Assembly (NCBI GenBank): GCA_951640165.1
Contig: OX621236.1
Location: forward strand, 34,464,948 to 34,528,947
Length of the DNA stretch: 64,000 nucleotides
Direction: 5' to 3'
Source of the DNA: Pseudoips prasinana
Lineage: Eukaryota > Arthropoda > Insecta > Lepidoptera > Nolidae
Shown piece by piece: positions 9,581 through 20,492 of this stretch. Position 1 is the stretch's first letter. Each line of letters opens with the position of its first letter. Under the pieces are notes generated by a model that was given only the letters and a program-made list of their open reading frames with translations, was not told the DNA's origin and did no database searches. The translations under genes and the position numbers were made by a program.

Positions 9581-10615
9581 AAAAAAGTTCCAGTGTTCAA
9601 AAGTGTTCCAGGCATGCTCGATAGTCGCTAGTGTGCAGGCCAACCTAAAACATGAATACCGTGGTCGTGGATTTTGACGTCGCAATGCTGGAACACGTAT
9701 CAGTCGTTGAGCACGATGTACTTCATGCAACCTCTATCACATGTTTTGATCGCTTACCAGGAGCTGGTAGTACTCCTGAACCTTTGTACTAGTTTTATCG
9801 ATGTGATATTTAGTTATCATATGGCGGTCGTTTGGAGTAATCGATCCTGTCCTTGCGTAGTAACAAGATATCTACCCATGTGCCATTAAGCCACATTCAC
9901 AGTACTACAGTAACGTGACCACAACCTTGATATTACGTTTTGGCGAGTGTATTGCGCCTCAGCAACGTTGAATAGTACCATTTTCTAACAGCTCCACTCC
10001 TTTCCACAACGGCTCGTAACATTCACCGCTCAAATGATGACATGCCACAAGTCTTAACGCTGACACGGCACGTTAAATCAATAAAAAGAAAGACAATCAA
10101 ATCCCTTGTTATTAATAACAATATTAATAAACCAATTTTATTTTCCTTAACGTAACATATAACTTAGAAATTGACCGTTATAAAGACAAATATTTATTTT
10201 TAATTATTTATTTATTCATGTACACATAAAGAACATACATAATAAATTCATGTTGTTTATTAATTCAATTTAAAATATTGTAGATAGTTTTAAAGAGTTT
10301 TCAGTCTATATATGTAAATTTTTTATGGGAAATAAAAGTCGTAAAGAATTTAGGATTAAGGTGTCCCAAGATTCTGTTGTGTGTATAGTTTTTTTGTAAT
10401 ACAACGATCCATTTTCTGAATAAATCTATATGAATACATACCGTTTTTATATTATAGCCGCGTGTTAGTTCGTCAAGACGCACGACTCTGTGCCGGTTGG
10501 GCCCAGCTTCAGTCATCCGCGATTCCCTCGTAACTGTATATTTTCAATAGCGCCATTTACGAAGACAGTAAAGTTTCATGATAGTTTTCAAGATCACTCT
10601 GCACTTTATATCACT
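9581..10615. other. No gene seen
   Basis: Scattered short ORFs occur. A GC-richer patch at 10460-10530 opens a minus frame (TEAGPNRHRVVRLDELTRG) of unknown meaning that runs into AT-rich sequence. Confidence 0.5.
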
Positions 10616-10619
10616 TACG

Positions 10620-10845
10620 GAAGCTTTATAGTGCAGTGATTCTGGTGGTGATGGTCTTAAAAAACAAATTATCTGTATATAGTGTTTATGTACAGCAAGC
10701 TTTAGAACGCAATAATTCTGGTAGTGATGGTGTTTTAGAACTTAAACAATATCCAGGGAAGAAATACATACAGAACCTATATACAGGGTTTAAATAATTA
10801 GTACACGGTAAGCTTTAGGTTCTGGTGGTGATGGTTTTAATAGCA
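10620..10845. repeat. Degenerate tandem repeat, three units
   Basis: Three units begin with 'aagcttta' (about 10619, 10698 and 10809), each followed by 'ttctggtggtgatggt' or a one-base variant. Unit lengths are unequal (about 78 and 111 bases). Confidence 0.65.
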
Positions 10846-10849
10846 ATTG

Positions 10850-11570
10850 AACAACGTGTCTTTCTGTTAAGAGATATGGCTTAGGAAAGTCGATATACTG
10901 ATTCTTAGATTGATTTATGTTTAAGTAGCAGTTTAATCTAATACAAAAATTGCGTTTAGCGTCTAGATATAGATTTTAATATAGATAATAATACGAAATG
11001 AAATGAAATGAATTTTATTCAGCACTTGGGTATTAACATACACTTGTACTTGTCAAGGTCACAATGCAGTACATAAACATAGTGGATAGTAAAAAGTTAG
11101 AAAAAAAAAATTATTAGTCAGTCCGTGCGGTTTGTTTTATCGCATATATTTTCTGAAATCCTTAAATAAATAACAATTTACTAATCTATTATTTTGAAAT
11201 TTAGTTCTACTATAATAAAATTAAAGAATGGAAGACTAAAGCAAAAAGTATCAGTAAATGACTTTTATTAAATAATATAATAATAAAAATCTGCTTATTT
11301 CAAATATCATGCATACAATATATCGTACTTAACTATTTATGATCTTGAATTAACCAAGATTTTTTTAAGTTAAGGAGTTGCGAGATAAAGAACAATTTAA
11401 ATTGGGGTCATTAAATTGTTCGTTTTTGAAGTGCCGTTTAAATACATTTGTTATATGATTTTTTTTTCTAAAATCTTCACAAACTTTTTTGACAGCTTCG
11501 GTTTTTAATAAAGTGCTATACTTAATGGACTATTGAAAAAAATGCAACTAAGGACTTCGCAGATGAACAG
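10850..11570. other. AT-rich stretch, no gene seen
   Basis: No long frame, palindrome or recognisable repeat. Confidence 0.55.
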
Positions 11571-11574
11571 AAGG

Positions 11575-11830
11575 CCAACATGAACATAATCTTTTCGAGA
11601 GGCCTCTTGGCCCGGAAGGCCTTGGCCATTGATCCACGTTGCCCACGTCTTAATAAATTGTGTGAGACATATACTCACGCCTGTTTCTCAGAGGGGTAGG
11701 CAGAGTCAACGGACCCTTTGTTGCGACCTTTCCACAGCTCTTTTGCCTCGTTTACTGTCATTATATTCTTCATACATGCTCGCCGGTTTAGGGTATTTCT
11801 GACCTGGTCTTTCTAGAGAACGTTTCCGAT
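11575..11830 (-). repeat. Lepidopteran interspersed repeat fragment
   Basis: It contains 'actcacgcctgtttctcaga' and 'ggggtaggcagag', a string I recognise from lepidopteran repeats. The minus strand reads CMKNIMTVNEAKELWKG in one frame. Family uncertain. Confidence 0.4.
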
Positions 11831-12125
11831 TTGTTCAGACTGGTTATACCTGACTAGAACTATTTTACTAACTTAAACACACTTGAGCTATCGTCTTTTA
11901 GCGACAGCGCATAAAATGAAGGTCACGCACTACTTAGAATGATAAAACCATATAAATTAGTTGGACTGGGAGTTTTATTTATTAAAGAAGTAAGAGGTCG
12001 TAAGGGGCTGAGGTCAATGTTCTGGCCGTGAAGTTTATTTAATAAAAGTCACTCAGATAATGCCGATACTTACTTTTTAAAAAGACAACTCCTGTACTAG
12101 GTATTTGAATACTTGTGCCTTGGGA

Positions 12126-12240
12126 TAGCTTCATCATCATCATATCAGCTGAAATACGGTCACAGCTGGACAAAGGCCTCCCCAAAGAGCGGCATCCAGT
12201 GACCTTCATAAGATCATCGGTCCATCTTGTAGGGGTCCTG
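12126..12240 (-). repeat. RTE LINE 3' end fragment
   Basis: On the minus strand it reads TPTRWTDDLMKV, then a degraded middle, and SADMMMM, the out-of-frame reading of the usual CAGCTGATATGATGATGATG tail. It is the C-terminal tip of the RTE reverse transcriptase protein. Confidence 0.75.
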
Positions 12241-12259
12241 GTAAACATATAATTAGCGG

Positions 12260-13262
12260 ACACAAAGTCACAAACACAGACTCAGTATTCTAATTCAGAA
12301 CTGTGTCCACCGCTTACTTTACGGCGTATTTATACTCGCTCATCTCTTATCTCGAACCGTTAAGAATATCCTAGAATGCACTCGTCACTGTGTGTTCCTA
12401 TTGTGTTTCTATTTGTTGCGAAAAAATTGGAGTCACTTGTGGTAATTACTGATAGTAGTAGTAAGTAAAGTACTATGACGATCTGCAGTTTCATATGCCT
12501 TCAAGATCTTTAGAATATACAGGAATAAAATACTTTTCTCGTAATATTAATTATATTTTCTTAACTTTAATTATATGCTACACCTTTGATAGCTACTAGG
12601 GTTCTCTCTCTGACCAGTAATTATACCTTTCGATCTATTTCTTTTTAAATATTTTATTTTTAAATGTTCTCTTGGACGAACGAAGATCCACGACCGTGAA
12701 GATCGTCACTGTACCGTTTTAACTCTTTTATAAGTTACTAGATGGCGTTTGAAGACAGTACTACGTGTTTATAGTGAACTTATCGTATATAGCTTATCCG
12801 TATCAGCTCCCATTAAAGTTTCAGGGCCACGGTAAACATCGGCTTATAGGAACTTTATCTAGCTTATGATAATTGAGTGCCAATCATAATTTTACCTCGT
12901 GGTTACGTACATTTGTGTAATCAGATAATGTTACGTGTAAGTTACTTTTATCTATGTTCCATGGAGTAATATAGTATCGTTGTTCTGATGCTATAAAATC
13001 TAATATATATTTATTTCGGTAGGTTTCCGTTCATGACTGACGGCAACAACTTGTTGCAAAAAATATCGTTTCATTTGACCACTCATTACAAACTACTGGA
13101 TGAATCTGCTTTTTTGAGTAAGTATTTTTTAAATAACTTATATTGAAATAAATAATCTATACATATGATGATGATCTTTCACATGCAACTGCCATGTTTC
13201 TAGAAAACAAAGCCGATAGATAATACCTACATCCTCCGGAAGGGTGTTAGCAAGGGAAGCCT
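12260..13262. other. No gene seen
   Basis: No ORF or repeat could be supported in this kilobase. Confidence 0.55.
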
Positions 13263-13284
13263 AAATTTGATCTGCCAGCGTGTA

Positions 13285-13355
13285 TCGTTCGTAGCTTAAC
13301 GCAGAGCGCCTACCCCGGATTGGTAGATGGTGCAGGTTCGAGACCTGCCGGACGA
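13285..13355 (+). tRNA. tRNA-like cloverleaf, probably a tRNA pseudogene or SINE head
   Basis: A 71-base fold can be drawn. The 7-bp acceptor stem is TCGTTCG with CGGACGA (one G-T pair). The D arm is GCTT-AACGCA-GAGC. The anticodon stem is a perfect 5-bp CTACC/GGTAG around loop CCGGATT, followed by variable ATGGT. The T arm is GCAGG-TTCGAGA-CCTGC, and the B-box GGTTCGAGACC fits. Against a working tRNA: position 33 would be C instead of U, two bases instead of one separate the D and anticodon stems, and the implied GGA anticodon (Ser) does not go with the short variable loop. A 10-base inverted pair (aaatttgatc/gatcaaattt) flanks the fold. Confidence 0.35.
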
Positions 13356-13379
13356 TCAAATTTATGATTTCCAATTCGA

Positions 13380-13696
13380 TCTATACATATAATAAAATCA
13401 TAGGAAAGTCAAAACTGTACATTGAATTTTTTAAAGGGTACTTGAGGCGTTATCTACAAACGATATCGAAGCCAAAAATATAGTTTTTAGAATTTTTGTC
13501 TGTGTGTCTGTTTGTCTGTATGTATGTCCGGCCTAAACTCAAAAAGTAAAGCATGGATTTACTTAATAATATGCTTGAATATTACTAAGAGGTCAGGTCA
13601 ACATATATGCTACATATTATCACGCTATCACCTACGGGGGAGGAGCTGTGATAATTTAAAAAGCGTAACGCGGGTAAAACCGCGGGACACTGCTAG
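13380..13696 (+). mobile_element. Complete short non-autonomous Helitron
   Basis: The 5' end is TCTATACATATAATAAAATC. The 3' end has the hairpin GCGGGTAAAACCGC followed by 'gggacactgCTAG'. It sits exactly between host A (13379) and T (13697), the standard Helitron target. The interior has 'tcaaaactgtacattgaat', 'gtctgtttgtctgtatgtat' and 'cacctacgggggaggagctg', shared with copies at 28465, 28737 and 52276. It has no coding capacity and would need an autonomous partner. Confidence 0.85.
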
Positions 13697-13785
13697 TATG
13701 AAATATACTTATACAGTTCTGCCGCAAAATTTATAAACGCAGTAAATTACATGTCGTACTTTGAGTTCATTCAACAACATACAAA

Positions 13786-13858
13786 AATATGTTTTTATTT
13801 TAATCAATGAGCTTTATATAAAGCTTTATTTAAAGCTCATTGATTAAATTAAAAATAT
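13786..13858. repeat. Palindrome, ~32-base arms
   Basis: The arm with 'aatcaatgagctttat' is mirrored by 'taaagctcattgatt', centred near 13822 on 'aagctttatttaaag'. Confidence 0.8.
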
Positions 13859-13879
13859 GAAATCTGACCTGGGTGATAT

Positions 13880-13940
13880 CTGTGTGTGTGAATGTGAGTG
13901 CGTGCGTGCGTGTGTGAGTGGGGGTGTGTGTATGTGTTTT
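13880..13940. repeat. TG-rich microsatellite
   Basis: Interrupted GTGTGTG/GTGCGTGCG run. Confidence 0.85.
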
Positions 13941-14759
13941 AATCGTAAAAGGCTTTTCATTAGTATGCTCAAACGTTCAAATGACATAAAACAAGCATTT
14001 TAAATGGTGTTTGTGCTAGTTTTAATTTAATTATTTATTCCATTTGATGAATATATTTTCTAATAGCTAAGGAACTCTTTTAGTAATTATAAATGGGGCA
14101 GTCCATAACTCCGTACCACAGTCTATGCCGACGGCCTTTCACAGAGAAACCGGCGATTTTCATTGCACGATTTTTTTGTATAGATTTCTAACTAGTAATA
14201 CGCCTCGTTATCGACGATGGTTTTCTTCTTAAGAAGCCCTATCAGCGAACAAAGTATTCTGTCGGTGGTGTTTAGATTTTTGTTCATTAATTAATTGAAC
14301 TTTGTATGGCTGAGGACCCAGACATCGAAGCGTAAACCTCAAAATTGTCTACGCTGTCCCGGAATTAACTACTTGCATTCATTAATAATAAATTAAATTG
14401 AATTCCGTAGTCTCTACTTATTTAAGTGTCTTGGTATTAATATAATTAGTAAAAGTGTACCTTCTGCATGTAGAACTATATTTATTATCTGTTTTTAGTG
14501 ACTTTGATCGATTGTTATAATATATCTGCAAAATCTAATTCATAGTGTAATTTTCCAATATTCCTTCGCTATAGTTTTAGTACGTCATAAACCTTCTATT
14601 TACGGGCACAGCTGAAGCTAAAGGTAATTAACAGTGATACCACGTGTGCCTGTCTCTCAGCATTACCACCATACCTAGTATGAGTAATGTGTGTGTTAGG
14701 TTACATTAAATTAGTGAGCTAAACTTCGCAAGAATTCTTGCTTGCAATGACAAGAATAA
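13941..14759. other. No gene seen
   Basis: AT-rich sequence without a supportable feature. Confidence 0.55.
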
Positions 14760-14815
14760 TAAGAATATCCAGGGTCATTATTCACGCACGGCCATCTGAT
14801 CCCAAAATAACAGCT
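14760..14815 (-). repeat. SINE family A 3' fragment
   Basis: The strings 'ccagggtcattattcacgca' and 'cggccatctgatcccaaa' are the inverted 3' part of the SINE seen complete at 54562-54845. Confidence 0.6.
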
Positions 14816-14835
14816 TGTACTATTTTATTTTATTG

Positions 14836-15813
14836 CTTTACGCCCGAAATTAATAAACGATCCTAATCCATTTTATGCTATCTACGATAGCAATTTAGAT
14901 CAATTTGTCTATTAAACCGTGCCAATAAAGCATCCACAGATTGAAAAAGCAATCTTTCCGAACGAACGATCTTTGGGAGGACGGATCATAGAAAAAGATA
15001 GGTCTCTGTACTAAAATAACAGGTTGCACGTGCCAATAATCAATCCATTAATTTTGACATAAGCTTAGATAGCCAAAACAATCTAAAGTTGCAATCCTAG
15101 AAATTCGGTGGATTGACAAAATTGTTGAAATAGTTCATTATATTCCAAAATAGCTTTGCATATAAATAATAAGAATATTTTTTTTGTTTACAAAATAGGC
15201 GGCAACCACTTCACGTCACTGTTTAAATTATTTGTAAAACAAACACAGAAATCAATAATAAAATTATTGCTTATCATATCAGAATCCATTATAGGTATTA
15301 TATTTATTAATAAGTAATTATTTGTATATTAGTTATTTAGCTTTGCAACAAAAACAAACAACCAACTTACTGCTTGTTTGTTCTTGATCCGATCGGCGAC
15401 GACGGCGCCGGCGTGCGTTTTGCTTGTCAAAATTTGATACGTTCCGTTCCACCAAAACATAATGTTTGACCAATTAAGTTTCATTTTATTATTATACACC
15501 CTAGTCGTCTAGTAAAACATTTTAACCTAGCTATATATAAGTCAGTATTGATGACTTATCGTTAATATATCTATTTAAAAATAAATTTTCTTCTTAAATT
15601 AAATGGTATAATTGTGTCCTGAGTTACCGAGTTCTGCATAAAACGGAACGCTGCAGAGGGAAAGGATCGCACCCCAATCTCTGGGCAAAAAATGGATGAA
15701 TTGATATGTTTTGTTATTGGCACGCAGGTAAAGATCAAGATAGCGATAGAACTAATCTAGAGATAGGACTGACTGACAGATTGTGGATCGTTTATTAACT
15801 TCGGGCGTTAGAA
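14836..15813. repeat. Divergent foldback, ~100-base arms around ~780 bases
   Basis: The left arm starts at 14836 'acgcccgaaattaataaacg'. The inverted right arm ends near 15813 (acgcccgaagttaataaacg when reversed), and both arms later share GTGCCAATAA. The outer 27 bases match best. The interior has no ORF. The element type is not identified. Confidence 0.45.
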
Positions 15814-15904
15814 AACTTACAGCTAGAATACAAATGACACATAGAATAAATGATGAAGACCAATTAAAAATTTTCACAGACATACTATGGAAATCAGATA
15901 ATTG

Positions 15905-16063
15905 ATATAGGTACTAGATGTGCCAGTTTTGTGAATACATACTTGTGTAGGTATTTACACTCATACACAGGTTAAACAGACATGTTCATGCACACTAATA
16001 TCTGTTCTGAGTGGGAATCGAACCCACGACCTGCGGCGTGGAAGGCATGCAAGGCAAGTCCCA
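15905..16063 (-). repeat. tRNA-derived SINE family A, 5' half
   Basis: On the minus strand the head ends in GTGGGTTCGATTCCCAC, a perfect T-arm/B-box, followed by 'agatattagtgtgcatgaac' and 'atgtctgttt'. The tail half is missing or diverged. Confidence 0.75.
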
Positions 16064-16065
16064 AT

Positions 16066-16948
16066 AATAATAAATAGGGGGTCGATTGCTATCACGGTGG
16101 TAAGCTTCGGCTTTAGGAATACGTATCCCTGGGTAACGCTAAAACGTAGCTAGCCTACCTTACAGGATACACTAAAAGCATTATACTGTTAATTTTCTTG
16201 ATTTCGGTGTGAATGAGGTCGCATGGGGAAATATCGTGCATCATGCTGGTGGAAAGGGGCAACAACACGTGAGTGATAACATGCGTGTCACAAACGTCAA
16301 AAGATACGGTAATCATTTACTATTACGTGAGTCATATGTTTGTGCATTTATAATTCTTATGTGACGGACAACATAAGGATTATAATCGCATGGCAAACAT
16401 TTTTAGTCCAAGCCGCGTATTAGAGTCTCACCGTCGATTTGCATTTCGTTAGTAAGGCGCGATTAAATCAAGATACTTATGTACCTACTGACTAATTAAA
16501 AGATGTAGGTGTCAAAAAAAAGTAATAAAGTTCTTAAGTGTTAAGTTTAATTTACATTTGGAAATACGCTTTCCAAATGTATGTATGTACATTCCGCTTA
16601 TTACTAAGCAATTAGAGCGTTTTAATTCGTTTTTATACCTACATCTTTTTTTATCAGTTAAGCAACGATCCAGCAGACTCCCTGACCGGGTTCAGAACAA
16701 GTTTTGCTTTTTGCTGAAGTGAAGAGATAGATTCATTCAAAGGGTTTGATCCCTTTAAATAACTACAGACACAGGTTAACAGGTTAGAGGCAAGAGCTAC
16801 CACGGACAGTGCAGGCGAGGATCCTACCCTTCATAACCTACAGCTTTCAGTAGCTACGAGAATTCTCGAGGACGACCTGAAGAGGAAAATAAAGACTCGG
16901 GGCTATATTTCTTTCATCATCTTCGGCCTTTTACTAAAAATTTTTTGG
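16066..16948. other. No gene; one foldback
   Basis: A foldback spans about 16497-16650: 'aaagatgtaggtgt' at the left, its inverse 'acctacatcttt' at the right, and a central hairpin acatttggaaa/tttccaaatgt at 16551-16577. Nothing else is supported. Confidence 0.5.
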
Positions 16949-17155
16949 CCATCATCCTCATCATATCAGCCGAAAAACGTTCACTACTGGACGAAGGTCT
17001 GCCCAAAGATCTCCACAATTGCTGGTCTTGCGCTATTCGCATCCAGCGGTCTCCAGCGACCCGCACAGGATCATCGGTCCACCTTGTAGGGGGCCTTCCC
17101 ACGCTGCATCTGCCGTTTCGTGGTCGCCACTTGAGAACCTTTCTACCCCAACGGC
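16949..17155 (-). repeat. RTE LINE 3' end fragment
   Basis: The minus strand reads GRPPTRWTDDPVRVAGDRWM and RIAQDQQLWRSLG, then the CATCATATCAGC tail. This is the conserved C-terminus of lepidopteran RTE proteins; a frame break follows RSLG. Confidence 0.85.
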
Positions 17156-17550
17156 CGTCGGTAATTTATTGGTAGTGGAGGTTAATTCTTTAATTTCGTT
17201 TTTAGGCGCAATCAACTTCTCTATTATATTTACACTGACTGTTACATACGCTAAATTGCGCGTGTATATTTGAATAATAATATCTAATTTACTATTTTGA
17301 ATACTATGTAAATTTATGTGTGAAATATTATATTTGAAGTACACCAATGTTCGTGGTTATAACTCAGTTTAATTACAATGTATACTTGTCAATGTAAATT
17401 AAATTGTTCGGTTTCATGTCGCGTAACCGCAGACCCGATCGATATTACCATAATGGGTTGCACTCTTTTATCATATATAATTTATTTTATTCGAAATTAT
17501 ACTTTGATTGTTAGAATATATTCTTTACCCTTTTTATAAAATACTGGCGC

Positions 17551-17623
17551 GCAGGGATAAAAATTTACGCGGAACGAAGTCCAGTTGCCGCGGACTTCGT
17601 TCCGCGTAATTTTTTGTCCCTGC
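17551..17623. repeat. Palindrome with 32-base arms
   Basis: The arm 'gcagggataaaaatttacgc' continuing with 'ggaacgaagtcc' is mirrored at 17592-17623. The loop is 9 bases. The core CGCGGAACGAAGTCC resembles 3' ends of some lepidopteran Helitrons (cgcggacgaagtcgcggg). Confidence 0.8.
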
Positions 17624-17800
17624 CCGTTTCTCCCGCGTATAACTACGGGATAAATAAAAATTATGATGATGAATCATACAATAACGTAGCTTTCTATTGG
17701 TGATATAATTTTGAAAATCGGAAAATGAGTAGATCCAGCGATTACCCCTTACAACGTCACAAACTCACAAACGTTACCTCTTTATAATATTAGTATAGAA
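17624..17800. repeat. Interspersed repeat tail
   Basis: It contains 'gtagctttctattggtga', 'agattacccctta'-like text and ends in 'tttataatattagtata', which I recall as a high-copy lepidopteran repeat, possibly Helitron-related. Confidence 0.45.
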
Positions 17801-18318
17801 AAAAGGTTTTTATTCACGAAGACTTTAAAAAAGCGCTTGTAAATAGTCAGAACATGTTTGTAGTAAACTAGTAATATATAATTATTTCGAGGACAGATAT
17901 TTGGGTGCACGAATTGTATGAAAACATTTAGGATAAAATTTATTTTATAGTAGAAATGATATTTTCATCATCCCGAGGCCGAAAGTTTGAATTTCTTCTT
18001 TTGTTTGCGGGAAGAAAGATGCATATTTCAGACTGCTCACAATTAGTGACAGTTTAAAATTTAGTCTATTTTTGTTTTAATTTTCTTCCCGTTATCTATT
18101 TGACATAACTCATTACCATGGTAACCGTGCAGTTGTTATTTCAAGCCCATATTATTATACATGCGGCAATAACATCATTTAATAATAATAAAATAAAATA
18201 ATATTTATCTAAGAGTCAAATTTTCTGATTCTGATAAAAATTACATCAAAAATATACATAGAAAAAAACTTGTGTATAAAAAATAAGTGAATACAGCTGT
18301 GTAAAAAAAAACCTGACA
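17801..18318. other. AT-rich stretch, no gene seen
   Basis: Nothing supported. Confidence 0.5.
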
Positions 18319-18549
18319 ATGAATTCATCGGATTATTCAAGTGACGACTCTGAAGATGAAGAAGTGCGACGAAACATTGCTGCGGAAGCTGCGGAAATAA
18401 CTCAAAATTTAGCACCCTCCAAATCGGTACAGCGATATAAAAATTGTTACAATCAATTTATTGCTTGGAAGAAATTGCATCGTATTAATAAAATTGATGA
18501 AGACCTTTTACTTATATACAATGTCATTAAACTTTCGGTCCTGGTATGA
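18319..18549 (+). pseudogene. N-terminal fragment of a tyrosine-recombinase-like transposon protein
   Basis: The frame opens with ATG at 18319 after an in-frame-free AT-rich leader and encodes 76 residues. It starts with an acidic/serine run (MNSSDYSSDDSEDEE), then EAAEITQNLAPSKSVQRYKN, CYNQFIAWKK, INKIDEDLLLIY. The pattern 'P.KS..RY...Y..F..W' followed by 'E..LL.Y' is the SAM-like N-terminal core-binding domain found in Crypton- or DIRS-like tyrosine recombinases of insects. The frame then enters a 103-base direct repeat and stops at 18547, so the catalytic domain is missing. Confidence 0.5.
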
Positions 18550-18609
18550 TGAAAAATAGTATACGTGCCACGGGAAGATAGCAGGACTTTTCGACCCACG
18601 CTTATGTCA
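18507..18609 (+). repeat. 103-base direct repeat, first copy
   Basis: It begins 'tttacttatatacaatgtca' and ends 'cgacccacgcttatgtca'. It recurs at 18738-18841, 231 bases further, with only a few changes. This copy overlaps the last codons of the recombinase-like fragment. Confidence 0.9.
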
Positions 18610-18635
18610 AGTCTTTTAATAATTTTTTTTTTCGT

Positions 18636-18705
18636 CTGGGGGGGCTTCGCCCCCCCAGCCCCCCACCGGGGTTTCGCCCCGGACCCCATCGGGGCTTCGC
18701 CCCGA
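18636..18705. repeat. Three consecutive GC hairpins with TTCG loops
   Basis: Hairpins lie at 18636-18658 (CT plus seven G, CTTCG, seven C plus AG), 18666-18682 (CCGGGG-TTTCG-CCCCGG, one base different in the loop) and 18689-18705 (TCGGGG-CTTCG-CCCCGA). All are exact inverted repeats in a GC-rich island within AT-rich DNA. Role unknown; they could be terminator-like or replication-blocking structures. Confidence 0.85.
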
Positions 18706-18737
18706 ACCCCCTCAATGAATAATTTGAACTACATTCG

Positions 18738-18841
18738 TTTTACTTATATACAATGTCATTAAACTTTCGGTCCTGGTATGATGAAAAATAGTATACGCGC
18801 CACGGGAAGATAGCAGGACTTTTCGACCCACGCTTTTGTCA
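18738..18841 (+). repeat. 103-base direct repeat, second copy
   Basis: Same sequence as 18507-18609. It runs straight into a fourth hairpin at 18838-18864 (gtcaccc...gggtgac with inner gccttcggc). Confidence 0.9.
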
Positions 18842-19077
18842 CCCTCGCCTTCGGCTCGGGTGACAATATCGCGCGGGTTGAAATGTCCTACTTTCCTCCC
18901 TTGGCACGTAATGTACTATTACCTTGCTTATATTAATTTATTGTCAAAACTTAAGAAAAATATGTTCAATTATGTTTCTCTGTTGCCTATATTTATTAAG
19001 ATGATCTCATTACTTGTATATCTATGATGGGTCGTTTTGGTGCAGAAATTTTTTTTTCTTTCTTTCATTCTATATAT

Positions 19078-19150
19078 GGATGCGGGTAGCGCAAGACCGG
19101 CAATTGTGCAGATCAGGGGTGACGACCTTTTTCCAGCCATTGGTCTTTTT
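19078..19150 (+). repeat. RTE LINE 3' end fragment
   Basis: Reads WMRVAQDRQLCRS before diverging; matches the RTE C-terminus. Confidence 0.7.
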
Positions 19151-19929
19151 AAACGGTTTTATTTAGCTTACCCCGTTTGTTTTTTGGTATGATACTAATA
19201 ATACCATTTTGAACTCTCGTTTTAATATAGAACATAAGGCGATTCTTGATAATCCTAAGTCACAAAGACATTTCTGGTTTAATCATTTGTTATTTCGTAA
19301 TACTTGTTCTACTTTAACGCGTATCTAGAGATATTGGTTTCCCACAGTACCAGAAATCATTAATCAGCTTTATAAGCACAACGCGTTGTAGTTTTCGTGA
19401 GTAAAGGAATACCTATGTGTGACGAAGCACCAATATCGTCCGTGATTCTGTAATGTTTTTCATACATCTCCACCAGTATGGTCCAATCATTTGCTCTACT
19501 TAGGATTGAATAAGGCTTTTGGGTGGATTTCTTTACTGAGTCTTCCTTAACAAAGTCTATGTGTCTTATACCTATTTGTCGTCAATTCCTTGTTTGCCCT
19601 AGCGACCGAGAGACTCACAGCTTCACGTATGATTTTTAATAACCTGTCGTGGCGTCGTGAGTAATCTTATTTAAAATCTGCGTAAATTATTGGGCCATTT
19701 CAAATTTACTTTAATATCCTTTGGGAACGGTATTTTTTTTATAACTTTTGGATGCCCAATTAATTTAAGAGGGCGAAACAGCTGGCCTAAATTATTATTA
19801 TTATATTACTTTTTATAAGATCAGCTGACTACTTGGTATAATTGCGTAAAACCGTGTCGGAGATTAGCTATAACAAACAGACAATATTAAAAAGAAAATT
19901 GTTGGTAGTTATTAATATATAAATTATAT
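19151..19929. other. No gene seen
   Basis: AT-rich, no supported feature. Confidence 0.5.
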
Positions 19930-20033
19930 TGCTAGAACTCACTGGAGGCGGATAGCGCAAGACCGGAAATTGTGGAGATCTTTGGAGGAGGCCTAGCAAT
20001 GGGCGTCTCTCAGCTGATATGATGATGATGATT
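19930..20033 (+). repeat. RTE LINE 3' end fragment with GATGATGATG tail
   Basis: Reads WRRIAQDRKLWRSLEEA, a stop, and then the tail cagctgatatgatgatgatg. Confidence 0.8.
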
Positions 20034-20394
20034 AATACCTATGCATTTAGTGTAAAACTGTTAATTTTATATTACAAAAAGAATTTAATTTATTTTTATA
20101 TATACAAAAACTACATTAAAATGATATGATAATGTTAGATTGCAGTTACAAACTTCGTTGGGAAGAAGCGAGCGACGCAAGCTAATCCGCGGTGTCATAC
20201 CCGACAATGAGGTTCTGCGCTGTCAGGGCTTACGTCACGATGTGCAATAATGAGCTTCAAGGTAGTGTAGATATTTCAGTTATACCAGACAGCTAAATCG
20301 CAAGGTATCCAGGCAGGTTTGTGTATCAGCTAGTAATTCGGCATCCATGTCACGAGCATATCTCGTACACGTATTCATAGAGTGTAGATAAAAA

Positions 20395-20492
20395 TTGCTG
20401 TGTGGTGACGGCATAGAATAGCATCACCCCATCTTATCCCGTGGGGGGCGTAGAAATCGTCCGTAGGAATACCTACCATACTATGACCATCA
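20395..20492 (+). repeat. Interspersed repeat, left half split by RTE insertion
   Basis: Same family as 5648-5885 ('catcaccccatcttatcccg'). It continues after the insertion at 21043-21150 with 'gccaacccgtctgccaagc' and 'attatggcatatcccc'. Confidence 0.7.

Noticed and set aside
10301..10516. Minus frame with TEAGPNRHRVVRLDELTRG
   Set aside because: Only about 25 residues look protein-like before AT-rich sequence; not enough to call an exon.
18630..18720. GC-rich hairpin island as bacterial or symbiont DNA
   Set aside because: Flanks are insect-like and the direct repeats run across both sides; no bacterial gene is present.
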